DNA from: Closterium sp. Naga37s-1 | Taxonomy: Eukaryota; Streptophyta; Zygnematophyceae; Desmidiales; Closteriaceae | Length of the DNA stretch: 64,000 nt | Assembly (NCBI GenBank): GCA_947471745.1 | Contig: CANJKZ010000724.1 | Span: 1,318,501 to 1,382,500, forward strand | Direction of reading: 5' to 3' | Shown here: in pieces, positions 45,410-55,452 of the stretch | Position numbering within the stretch: position 1 is the stretch's first letter | Layout of the letters: every line of letters starts with the position of its first letter | The notes under the pieces: model-generated | What the model was told of the DNA's origin: nothing | The model's input: only the letters and a program-made list of their open reading frames with translations | The model's database searches: none | Translations under genes and position numbers: made by a program

Positions 45410-45455
45410 TGGTATCGAGCAGGTTCCCTCGTGGGAACTGTTCCTAGGGCCCACC
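45410..45455 (+). promoter_or_regulatory. Copia-5 primer site and post-primer hairpin
   Basis: TGGTATCGAGC abuts the LTR. The hairpin GTTCCCTCGTGGGAAC is at 45423-45438, then CCTAGGGCCCACC. This order is kept in Copia-2 and Copia-3 and, with changed bases, Copia-1. It is a candidate packaging or dimerisation signal. Confidence 0.7.
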
Positions 45456-45539
45456 AAGTCGAATTTTTTTTTTTCCTGCCCGGAGCGCGCTTAGTTTAGG
45501 CCCGAGTCGCCCCTCGCGGCCTCCCTTGCGCCGCCCTTA

Positions 45540-46290
45540 AATCGGCCCGTCGCCGCCCTTCGCGGCCTGTCGCCACCCTAAGCGGCCCGTCGCCGCCCTT
45601 GCGCCGCCCGTAACGGCCCGTCGCCGCCCTTCGCGGCGTTGAGTGCCGCCCTTACGGCACGCTGCCGACCTCGTGCCGCCCTCACTTGCGGCCCCGCCAC
45701 CCTACCCGCGGCCCCGCCACCTTACCTGCGGCCCCGCCGCCCTCTGCTGCGGCCCCGCCACCTTACCTGCGGCCCCGCCACCCTACCCGCGGCCCCGCCA
45801 CCTTACCTGTGGCCCCGCCGCCCTCTGCTGCGGCCCCGCCACCTTATCTGCGGCCCCGCCACCCTACCCGCGGCCCCGCCACCTTACCTGCGGCCCCGCC
45901 ATCCTACCCGCGGCCACGCCGCCCTTACCAGCGGCCCCGCCGCCCTTACCTGCGGCCCCGTCACCTGCTGCCCCGCCGCGCCGCCCTGCCGCAGCACAGC
46001 CGAGCCGCCCAGCGACCGAGCAGCCGGACAACCGAGCCGCCCAGCAGCCCAGCAGCCGAGCAGCCGAGCCGCCCAGCAGCCGAACCGCCCAGCAGCCGAG
46101 CCGCCCAGCAGCCGAGCCGCCCAGCAGCCAAGCCGCCCAGCAGCCGAGCCGCCCAGCAGCCGCGCCGCCCAGCAGCCGAGCCGCCCAGCAGCCGAGCCGC
46201 CCAGCAGCGGAGCCGCCGAGCCGCCGAGCCGCCCAGCAGCTGAGCCGCCGAGTCGCCGCGCCGCCCTCCTTCCGGGCCGCCCGACCTGCC
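45540..46290 (+). repeat. Copia-5 GC-rich leader repeats
   Basis: 45540-45660 GCGGCCCGTCGCCGCCCTT units; 45680-45960 about 14 units of ~20 bp (CGGCCCCGCCACCTTACCTG); 46000-46260 ~18-bp units (CCCAGCAGCCGAGCCG). The open frames in all three phases here (PSSRAAQQPSRPAAE-like) are repeat shadows upstream of the Gag ATG. Confidence 0.88.
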
Positions 46291-46363
46291 CAGCCTGGTG
46301 AGCACAGCGCCTTTTCACTGCACTGTCCTCACCCTACTGTTTCAGTGCTAGTCGTCTAGGATC

Positions 46364-49300
46364 ATGGCTACCCCTAGTGTTCTCGCCTTTGACGCTGAGG
46401 GTCGGGCCATTGACTTTGAGGTCTGGGTAGATGACCTGCAGCTGTTCTTACAGTGCGATAGGGCAGACGGCCTCTCTCTCTTTGACCTCACCTCTGGCGC
46501 CTCCACTGCCCCTGCTGCTGATGCTGACGCCACTGTTCGCTCCCAGTGGGCCACGCGCGACGCTGCTGCACGTCTTGCTGTGCGTCGCCACCTCCCTACC
46601 TCCGAGCGTGCGCACTTTAGTCAGTACAAGAGTGCTCAGACCTTGTACGACGCTGTAGTTGCGCGCTACTCCTCCCCTGCCACTGCTGCACTGAGCCGTC
46701 TCATGCTACCGTACCTCTTTCCTGACCTTGCTGCCTTTCCCACAGTCGCTGACCTCATTACGCACCTCCGCACTAGTGACACTCGCTACCGCGCTGCACT
46801 CCCTCCTGACTTCTGCGCCAAGAACCCCCCCCCCATGTACATCACTCTTTACTACATAGTCACTCGCCTTCCTGACTCCCTTCGCGTAGTCAGGGACCAC
46901 TTTCTCTCTGTCTGTCCCACCACTCTCACTGTTGACCTCCTCGAGAAGTCCCTCCTAGCGGCCGAGAAGAGCATAGTCGCTGTAGGGGCCTCTCGTGGTG
47001 ACCCGCGCACCCCCATCTTTGAGGGGTGTTCCCCCTCCCCCCTTCTGCCCTCTGTTGCCTCTGCTGCTGCGGCCGACCTCCTTGGTCTTGAGTCGGTCGG
47101 TGCGGCGTCTGCCCCTAGCGGGAGACGCCGCACTGGCAAGGGCAAGGGGGGCAAGGGCGCTGGAGGAGCGAGCGGGGGCGGTGGAGGTGGAGGTGGCGGC
47201 AGTGGGGGGAGTGGGGGTGGCGGTGGAAGTGGAGGTGGGGGTGGAGGGGTCGGTGGCGGCAGTGGAGGTAGATGTGGAGGCGGCGGTGGCGGTGGGAGCG
47301 GAGGTGGCGGAGGTGGCGACGGTGGAGGCGGAGGCGGAGGCGGAGGCGGCGGCAGTAGCGGAGGCGGCGGAGGCGTCGGAGGCGGCGGGGGTGGCGGTGG
47401 TGCTGGTCGCGGGTCTTCGCAGAGGAGTGGCTCCGGTGGTGGCTCGCGCCAGCAGCAGCAGCGTGGTCGTGACACCCTGTCCCCTCAGCAGCTTCGTGAG
47501 TGGTACACTGCGCGTCAGCGGGGTGGGGGTTTTGGTCCGTGCTCCTACGTTTTGCGCACTGGCGACCGTGCGGGTGAGCAGTGTGGGGGTGCCCACCCCA
47601 CCCAGCGCTGCTTTGGCCGCCTGACGGACGCGTGGCGTCACCAGTTCCCGGAGGCCTCCGAGATCCCTCGCTGGGGCGAGCTGTCTAGGGCGGGTGTTGC
47701 CATCTATGATCTTGACTTTGATGCTATTCTCTCTGCCATGTATGCTGTGTCTATTAGTGATGAGGGTGACTGTTACCGGTGTTTCCCGCCCGATCCGGGC
47801 ATTGAGACTGCTGCTCTAGGTCCTGGTGAGGCTGCTGTCCTAGGTGCTTGCGACGCTGCTGCTCTAGGTGCTCGTGTGTCTGCGTCCTCAGGTACTGGTG
47901 AGTCTGCGCTCTCAGGTACTACGTCGGCTTCGGCCTCCCTCACCTTCACCCTTGACTCTGGGGCGTCTCGCTCCTTCTTTCGGGACCGCACCACACTCAC
48001 ACCGCTGAGTCGACCGGTTGCAGTGTCTCTGGCTGACCCCTCTGGGGGTCCTGTCCTGTCTCACTTCTCCACAGTCCTCCCGTGTCCGGCGGCTCCCTCT
48101 GGCACCCTGTCTGGTCTCTACCTCCCCTCGTTCTCTACGAACCTGGTGAGTGGTGCTGACCTACAGGATGCGGGTGTACACCAGTTCACTCCTGCACGTC
48201 AGCGGGTGACCCACTGTACAGAGGCTAGCACAGGCCGACAGCCTGTACACACTGACCACTGCGTCTCCTCCCGTTACTGAGTCTGGTAGAGTCGCTTCGT
48301 CGGGTCGGGTGTTTGCTGGAGCGTCCAGGTCTGGTCCTGAGTCTGCCCCCTGTTCGTGTCGTCTCCTGTCTCACGAGACTCTCCTCTGGCACCACCGTCT
48401 TGGTCACCCCTCGCTGCTTCGGCTCAGAGGCATGGCCTCCCGCCTTCTAGTGTCTGGTCTCCCCCGGTCCCTCCCTCCCCTTCCTCAGGGCCCTGGCCCT
48501 ACCTGTGTCCCCTGTGTCGAGGGGCGCCAGCGTGCTGCCCCTCACTCCTCCCAGTTTCCTCCGACAGAGGCCCCGTTGCAGACGCTTCACATGGACGTGT
48601 GGGGCCCAGCCCGCGTCCGTGGGCAGGGTCACGAGCGCTTCTTCCTACTAGTTGTTGACGACTACTCGCGTTACACCGCAGTCTTCCCCTTGCGCAGCAA
48701 GGGTGATGTCACTGAGGTGCTGATCGACTGGATCCGCGCAGCTCGTCTCCAGCTCAGGCAGAGCTTTGGCTCCGACTTTCCTGTTCTGCGTCTGCACTCG
48801 GACAGAGGCGGGGAGTTCTCCTCTGGCCTTCTGCGAGCCTACTGTCGTGCACGAGGCATCCGTCAGACCTTCACGCTTCCGGACTCTCCGCAGCAAAATG
48901 GGATTGCTGAGCGCCGCATTGGCATGGTCATGGACGTCGCTCGTACGTCTATGATGCATGCGGCTGCCCCCCATTTTCTGTGGCCGTTTGCGGTGAGGTA
49001 CGCGGCGCATCAGCTCAACCTTCACCCCAGGGTCTCCAGGCCGGAGACCTCCCCAGCCTTGCTGTGGACGGGGAAGGTTGGCGATGCGTCGGCGTTCCGG
49101 GTCTGGGGATCTAGAGCGTTTGTCCGCGACTTGTCTGCGGACAAGCTGTCCCCTCGTGCTGCTCCTTGCGTCTTCCTGGGGTTCCCCCCCGACGCGCCTG
49201 GGTGGCAGTTCTACCACCCCACCTCTCGCCGTATTCTGTCCTCCCAGGACGTCACGTTCGACGAGTCGGTCCCCTACTACCGCCTCTTCCCCTACCGCAC

Positions 49301-52229
49301 TCCGTCCCTCCCCCCGCCCCCACTCTTCCTTGTACCAGGTCCCCCCCCGGTAGACCCCCTCCCCCCTCAGGGTCCTGCCCCTTCAGGTGTGTCCCAGGTA
49401 GACGCAGTCGAGCCTGTCGAGGTCACTGGTGACTCTGGTGCTGCTGAGGGTGCTGAGCCTGGAGGTGCTGAGCCTGGGGGTGCTGGGCCTGGGGGTGCTG
49501 AGTCTGGGGGTGCTACGCCTGGGGGTGCTGAGCCTGGGGGTGCTGAGTGTGGGGGTGCTCCGCCTGGGGGTGCTGTGCCTGGGGGTGCTGGGCCTGGGGG
49601 TGCTGAGTCTGGAGGTTCTCCGCGTGCTTCGTCTCGCCGGGAGCCACTCTCTCCACAGGAGCTGCGCGAGTGGTTTGCCCGGCGCTGGAGCCGTGCTGCT
49701 GGTGCTGGAGGTTCTTCGGCTACTGAGGGTGCTGCTGTTGCGGGTCCCGGAGGTGCTCGTACTGGGCGTACTGGAGCTGCTGGGCCTGCAGGTTCGACTG
49801 GAGCTGGTGCTGCTGAGGGTGTTGGCGCTGAGACTACCACTGGCGGTCCTGCTGGGGGTGCTCCTAGTGTTGCTGGAGGTTCTGGAGCTGCTGGAGGTGC
49901 TGCTGGAGCGGGTGCTCCTGCTGGGGGTACTGGTACTGTCCCTGCTGTTTCTGGCGTCGCTGCGCGGCCTCGACCGTACTTCGTTCCACTCCTGCAGCAG
50001 GTTCTTGGTCTTCCGCTTTCTACTGTTCCTCCTCCTCCCTTGGAGGGTCCACCGCCTGTCCCGTCACAGTCACAGCTACAGCCTACCTCTCCTTTGCCTG
50101 CTCCTTCTCCCTACGCTGGTCCTACTGGAGGTCTTACTGAGCGTCGTGAGCCTGCGTCTCGCCCTGCGTCGCCTGTCCGTGCTGCTCGCGCTAGTGGTCG
50201 TGGTTCGCGTCCGCGTCCTCCTCCTGTCCCTGGCACACACAGGATGTCTCTGCGTCCGTCTACTGCTCCTCTGCGTGCCCCTTTGCCTTCTCCTCCTGAG
50301 TCCTCTCTTCCTGCTCTTCCCGACCCGGAGTCGGACTCTCTTCGTGCTGCCAGTCCTACTGTCACGCGTCTCCTTGCTACTGTCGTCACTGACCCTTCTT
50401 TCGAGTCTACTGCTGCGTCTGCCCTAGTTGCTGAGCTCGTCGACTTTGCTGCTCGCTGTCGCCTAGACTACGCTGCTAGTCTTGTCGCTGAGTCTGGGTC
50501 TGTCTGTCCTCCGTCCGTCGGGGGTGAGTGTGCCCTTGGCACGGACGTTCTTGAGGACAGGCAGGAGGAGTTCCAGTGTCTGGCAGCTGTTTCACCTCAT
50601 CTCGTGTCCGTACTGCTTACCCCTGAGGGAGACCCGGATGCACTTGACATCCCGACTCCGCGCTCTTACGCGGAGGCGATAGAGGGTCCCTACTCCTCTC
50701 AGTGGCAGGCAGCTATGGATGCAGAGATGGCTTCCTGGAAATCCACAGGCACCTACGTTGACGCTGTCCCCCCTCCTGGGGCGAACATCGTCAGTGGCAT
50801 GTGGATCTTCAGGGTGAAGCGGCCGCCTGGTTCTCCGCCTGTCTTCAAGGCACGTTACGTGGCTCGTGGCTTCAGTCAGAGGCAGGGAGTTGACTACTTT
50901 CAGACCTTCTCCCCCACCCCGAAGATGACCACTCTTCGGGTACTGCTACACGTTGCTGCTCACCGTGACTACGAGCTGCACTCTCTCGACTTCAGCACTG
51001 CTTTCTTACAGGGCAGCCTGCACGAGGAGATCTGGCTGCGCCGCCCACCTGGCTTCACTGGGTCTTTCCCTCCTGGTACCCAGTGGAGTCTCCGGCGTCC
51101 AGTCTACGATCTCCGCCAGGCGCCACGTGAGTGGCACGACACACTGAGGACTACACTTGCGGCTCTTGGGTTTGCTCCTTCTACTGCTGACCCGTCGCTG
51201 TTTCTGCGCACCGACACCTCTCTGCCGCCGTTCTACATCCTCGTGTACGTCGACGACTTGGTCTTTGCCACAGCAGACACTGCTGGACTCGCCCACGTGA
51301 AGTCCGAGCTGCAGAAGAGACACACGTGCACAGACCTGGGTGAACTGCGCAGCTACCTTGGCCTGCAGATCACCCGGGACAGAGCACGCCGCACCATTAC
51401 CCTGACTCAGTCACACATGGTGCAGCAGGTCCTTCAGCGCTTCGGCTTCACGTACTCCTCGCCTCAGGCCACTCCTCTGCCTACTCGCCACTCACTCTCA
51501 GCTCTGCCTTCGGATGAGTCCGTAGAGTCGAGTGGCCCGTATCCAGAGCTTGTTGGCTGCCTCATGTACCTGATGACCTGCACACGACCTGACCTTGCAT
51601 ACCCTCTTAGCATTCTTGCACGCTATGTTGCTCCTGGGAGACACCGACCAGAGCACATGGCTGCAGCGAAGAGGGTGTTGCGCTACTTGTGCAGTACGTC
51701 GGGCATGGGGCTAGTGCTTGGAGGGCGGAGTCCAGTGGTCCTCACTGGGCACGCGGACGCTTCTTGGGCTGACGACCAGGCTACGCAGCGGTCGTCCCAG
51801 GGTTACACCTTCAGCCTCGGTTCCGGCTCTGTTTCGTGGCGGGCTACTCGCTCGTCTTCTGTTCTCGGCTCCAGTTGTGAGGCTGAGATCTACGCTGGGG
51901 CCATGGCTGCCCAGGAGCTTCGCTGGCTCACCTACCTGCTGACCGACCTTGGAGAGCCGGCTCGTTCTCCTCCAGTCCTGTACGTAGACAACAAGGCCAT
52001 GCTGGCCTTGTGTCGAGAGCAGAGACTGGAGCACAGAACTAAGCACATTGCTCTTCGCTACTTCCTTGCTCGTGAGCTACAGCAGCGTGGTCAGTTGCGG
52101 CTTGCGTACGTGGCCTCTGAGGCCAACACTGCTGATGTTTTCACCAAGGCACTTCCGCCTTGTGATCATCAGCGCTTCTGCACTCAGCTGGGTCTTGTCC
52201 CTGTCTTGCCTCACTTGCTCACCCCTTGA
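46364..52229 (+). pseudogene. Copia-5 gag-pol, single frameshift
   Basis: Frame 1, 46364-48280 (638 codons): Gag N-terminal domain (MATPSVLAFD, VDDLQLFLQCD); Gly-rich stretch at ~270-355; C-x3-H-x4-C cluster (QCGGAHPTQRC); protease DSGA at ~531. A deletion of ~32 bp after TGRQ shifts the frame. Frame 2, to 52229 (1,306 codons from 48309): pre-integrase WHHRLGHPS and CVPC; integrase MDVWGP, LHSDRGGEF, IAERR with 35 residues between the second Asp and the Glu; GGAEP-type linker (49429-49640); Ala/Gly-rich region; RT with NIVSGMWIFRVKR, DFSTAFLQG and YVDD (51246-51257); RNase H with GHADASWADD, VDNKAMLAL and ASEANTADVFTKAL. Everything downstream of the deletion is open. Confidence 0.96.
49429..49640 (+). 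repeat. Coding minisatellite in Copia-5 integrase-RT linker
   Basis: 15-bp units GGTGCTGAGCCTGGG encode a five-residue Gly-Ala-Glu-Pro-Gly repeat, about 13 units. Homologous tracts occur in Copia-1 (1230-1365), Copia-2 (14990-15165) and Copia-4 (32195-32440) with differing unit numbers. Confidence 0.9.
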
Positions 52230-52441
52230 TCTTGCTTGTACTGTTACCTGTATATATACCTGCTCTTGCTTGTCTAGCCTTATATATATATATATGTACT
52301 CCTGCATGTGAACTGGCCTTGTGGCCTTGAACTTGTGCTCAGAATGTGTGGTGACGTTGTGATCCACCCTGAGCTTGTCTTGCTTTGCTTTGCTTGACTG
52401 GTCTTGTGACCCCTTGTTCTCCCCCACTTTGCCTATGGGGG
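52230..52441 (+). other. Copia-5 3' UTR and polypurine hairpin
   Basis: About 210 bp kept in all five Copia elements: a TATATA-rich part, GTGAACTGGCCTTGTGGCC, GTGACGTTGTGATCCACC, then CCCCCA...TGGGGG before the LTR. Conservation outside coding sequence points to a role in the RNA. Confidence 0.75.
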
Positions 52442-52443
52442 TG

Positions 52444-52570
52444 TGTCAGAACATTATAGCTCATACTTTTGTGTAGGCTGTAGTGGGGTATCCCATAGGG
52501 GGTACAACCCAATTAGGGTTAGTACTTGTACCCACTTCATTCATAGTTCATCCATTCTCGTTTCTTCTCA
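52444..52570 (+). repeat. Copia-5 3' LTR
   Basis: 127 bp; CAAAC follows. Confidence 0.98.
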
Positions 52571-52575
52571 CAAAC

Positions 52576-53208
52576 TTGGTGCACTGCTGCGTGCCAAGGC
52601 GTGCTGCAGTCATAAAGCCGAACCAGAAGTGTGAAATGAAAGCTGAACAAACCTCAAGTTCAGGGTTTGTGGTGACTGGTGCTCGTCAACAAGGTGTTGG
52701 CACAAGCTTCCGTTGGTTGCGAACTGTGCCGAATCTTGGCGACAACATTCAGCGTCTAGCAGCTGTAACTGTTTTCTCAAGAGCGGTGATTTTGGATTTC
52801 CTAACAAGTTGAAAGCGTAAGACAAACCGACCTGTCAAGAAGCCCTAAATGTGTGCAGTACAATGGCGTGGGGCCACCAGGTGACACGGACAGCTTGTTC
52901 CAAGAACTTGCACACGCTTGGCTGGTCTTGCATCCGCCCGAGTTTTTAGGGTGCTGATCAGCCACTCATCCATAATGTCAAGAAGTTTGGTACTGAAACT
53001 TCCTAGTTTCACCTATTTGAGAAACACCCTCTGGGGGTCAATTTCGCAGCGTTCGTTACATTGCGAAGCCTTCGCTTGGTGCACTTCAAGGCATAGGGAG
53101 TGTGATTTCAATAGTTTTCTAGTTCTTATGAGAGAACGGAACTCCTAAAACCAGTCAAAGCCCGACCCCCTGGACTCTTCGACTTCGACCCATGGTATTT
53201 GAGGGGGT
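52576..53208. other. Non-coding spacer
   Basis: No gene recognised; short open frames only. No repeat seen. Confidence 0.5.
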
Positions 53209-53254
53209 TATGTTTGTGGGAAATTATACGCGCAGTCACAATTATGGCCGTATT

Positions 53255-53465
53255 TGTCAGAATGTATTTGCTGTCTAGCCTGCAGTGGGGTACTCTGTAA
53301 TGAGTACAACCCAATTTAGGGTGTTGTACTTGTATCCCAACTCTTGCTAGTGAAACCCCATTCCTCTCCTTCCAAAACCTCTCGATACTTTTCCTAAACT
53401 CCAACTCAACTACCAAGGCTCCTAAACTATGGCTCCTAAGCCAAACTCACGCTAGTATTTTGACA
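53255..53465 (+). repeat. NA7 5' LTR
   Basis: 211 bp, TGTCAGAATGT to TTTTGACA. Confidence 0.95.
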
Positions 53466-53929
53466 TGTTATCAGAGCTTAACGTTCCTGGCCTGTGGGCC
53501 CACTCGATTCCGCTGCCCTACTGTGTGTCGCGCGCCCCGTGGCGCGCGACATCCCATTTTTCTTCCCGCCACGCGCTCGGAGCGCGTGGCGGTTTTCTGC
53601 CCGCCGTGCGCCCCGAGGCGCGCGGCGGGTTCCTACCTCGTCGCGGCGTCTTAGGGGCCCGCGCACTGGCCCCGACCGTCGCCTCGTCGAGGCGTTTTGG
53701 GGGCCTGCTCGCAGGTCCCTCCCGTCGCCTCGTCGCGGCACTTTCGGGGCCCGCGAGCCGGCCCCTCCCGTTGCCTCGTCGCGGCGCCTTAGGGGCCTGC
53801 GCGCGGTCCCCTCTCGTTGCCAGTCGAGGCACTTTTGGGGACCTGCGCGGCTCCCTAGCACATCGCCCGTCAGGGCACAATGGGGGCCGCGCCCTTCCCC
53901 TCCCCTCCCTCCTACTTTCCGCTGCAGCA

Positions 53930-54650
53930 GCCGCCCCTGGAGCCGCCGCCCCTGAAGCAGCCGCCCCTGGAGCGGCCTGCCTTGCAACAGCAGCCGCCCC
54001 TGGAGCAGCCGCCCCAGCAGCAGCAGCCCCTGGAGCAGCCGCCCCAGCAGCAGCAACCCCTGGAGCCGCCGCCACTGCAGCGGCCGCCCCAGCAGCAGCA
54101 GCCCCTGAAGCAGCCGCCCCAGCAGTAGCAGCCCCTGGAGCAGCCGCCCCAGCAGCAGCAGCCTCTGGAGCAGCCGCCCCAGCAGCAGCAGCCCCTGGAG
54201 CAGCCGCCCCAGCAGCAGCAGCCCCTGGAGCAGCCGCCCCAGCAGCAGCCGCCCCAGCAGCAGCAGCCCCAGCAGCAGCAGCCCCTGGAGCAGCCGCCCC
54301 AGCAGCAGCAGCACCTGGAGCAGCCGCCCCAGCAGCATCAGCCCCAGCAGCAGCAGCCCCTAGAGCAGCCGCCCCAGCAGCAGCAGCACCTGGAGCAGCC
54401 GCCCCAGCAGCAGCAGCCCCTGGAGCAGCCGCCCCAGCAGCAGCCGCCCCAGCAGCAGCAGCCCCTGGAGCAGCCGCCCCAGCAGCAGCAGCCCCTGGAG
54501 CAGCCGCCCCAGCAGCAGCAGCCCCTGGAGCAGCCGCCCCAGCAGCAGCAGCCCCTGGAGCAGCCGCCTCAGCAGCAGCAGCCCCTGGAGCAGCCGCCCC
54601 AGCAGCAGCAGCCCCTGGAGCAGCCGCCCCAGCAGCAGCCGCCCCTGGCC
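53930..54650 (+). repeat. NA7 30-bp tandem repeat
   Basis: About 24 copies or partial copies of a 30-base unit, CCCCAGCAGCAGCAGCCCCT followed by GGAGCAGCCG. The unit is a multiple of three without stops in several frames, so frames such as 53465-54787 (440 codons, poly-Ala/Pro) remain open. Probably a repeat rather than a protein gene. Confidence 0.88.
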
Positions 54651-55241
54651 CCTGCAGCAGCCGCTCCTGGACCCGGTGCAGCCGTGGGGGGGTGGGTGTG
54701 GGGGTGATGGTTGTGGGGGTGTCGGTTGTGCGTGCCGTTCCCTCCTCCTCCTCCTCCTTCGTCTCCCACTGCTGCAGCTCTCGCTGAGGGGGGTGGATGT
54801 GTGGGAGTATGGGGTTTAGGGTTTAAGGGGGTGCTGTGGGTGTAGGGCTAGGGTTTGAGCAGGGGGTGTGTGAGAAGGGCGTTAGGCAGCTGGGGAGGTC
54901 GAGTGGAGGCAGCAGTCTTGTCGTCAGCAGCAGCAGCAGTCCGGAGGCTACAATCTCCGGTAGTCGCCAGTCGCCCGTGGGTCCGTTGCTCGTCTGCCGC
55001 TACTTTTAGCCGCGGGGCCAGTTACCCCAGTAGTCCGGAGCGCTGTTCCGGTAGCCACTGAGCCAGCAGCTCGTCTGTGTGTCTGCAGCGTCAGCAGTCG
55101 CCTCCCATCTTCTCTCCCCCACAGTCTCTCCTCCTCCTCACTTGCCCTCTGTGATTAGCTCTAGCCTTACTTACCTATTGTGAACTCTTGCTCTATGCTT
55201 GCTCATTGTGCTGATTACACCCCACTTTGGCTATGGGGGTG

Positions 55242-55452
55242 TGTCAGAATGTATTTGCTGTCTAGCCTGCAGTGGGGTACTCTGTAATGAGTACAACCCA
55301 ATTTAGGGTGTTGTACTTGTATCCCAACTCTTGCTAGTGAAACCCCATTCCTCTCCTTCCAAAACCTCTCGATACTTTTCCTAAACTCCAACTCAACTAC
55401 CAAGGCTCCTAAACTATGGCTCCTAAGCCAAACTCACGCTAGTATTTTGACA
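55242..55452 (+). repeat. NA7 3' LTR
   Basis: 211 bp; GTATT follows. Confidence 0.95.

Larger units (their letters stand above)
45283..52570 (+). mobile_element. Copia-5: nearly intact Ty1/copia retrotransposon
   Basis: 7,288 bp with 127-bp LTRs (45283-45409 and 52444-52570) identical by eye, and target duplication CAAAC at 45278-45282 and 52571-52575. Order: LTR, primer site TGGTATCGAGC (45410-45420), hairpin (45423-45438), CCTAGGGCCCACC, GC-rich leader, gag-pol, 3' UTR (52230-52420), polypurine hairpin (52421-52441), LTR. Its only visible lesion is a ~32-bp deletion near 48230. This is the reference copy for reading the other four. Confidence 0.98.
53255..55452 (+). mobile_element. NA7: 2.2-kb non-autonomous LTR element in a MULE TIR
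   Basis: 211-bp LTRs (53255-53465 and 55242-55452), no difference seen by eye, target duplication GTATT at 53250-53254 and 55453-55457. Primer site TGTTATCAGAGC at 53466-53477; CCCCA/TGGGG polypurine hairpin at 55220-55238. The leader has GC-rich hairpins (53527-53550; 53568 onward). A long 30-bp tandem block (53930-54650) and the CGTCTCCCACTGCTGCAGC module (~54760) follow. No retroviral domain. Confidence 0.95.

Noticed and set aside
45639..46359. Three overlapping long ORFs upstream of Copia-5 gag (Pro/Ala/Ser-rich).
   Set aside because: Stop-free GC-rich leader repeats open in all three frames. The Gag start at 46364 is fixed by agreement with Copia-1 and Copia-2.
53465..54787. 440-codon ORF of NA7 beginning with an ATG formed at the LTR/primer-site junction; similar frames in NA2, NA4 and NA6.
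   Set aside because: The ATG is a by-product of the primer site. The downstream conserved DNA is read in different frames in different elements, so no shared protein results.
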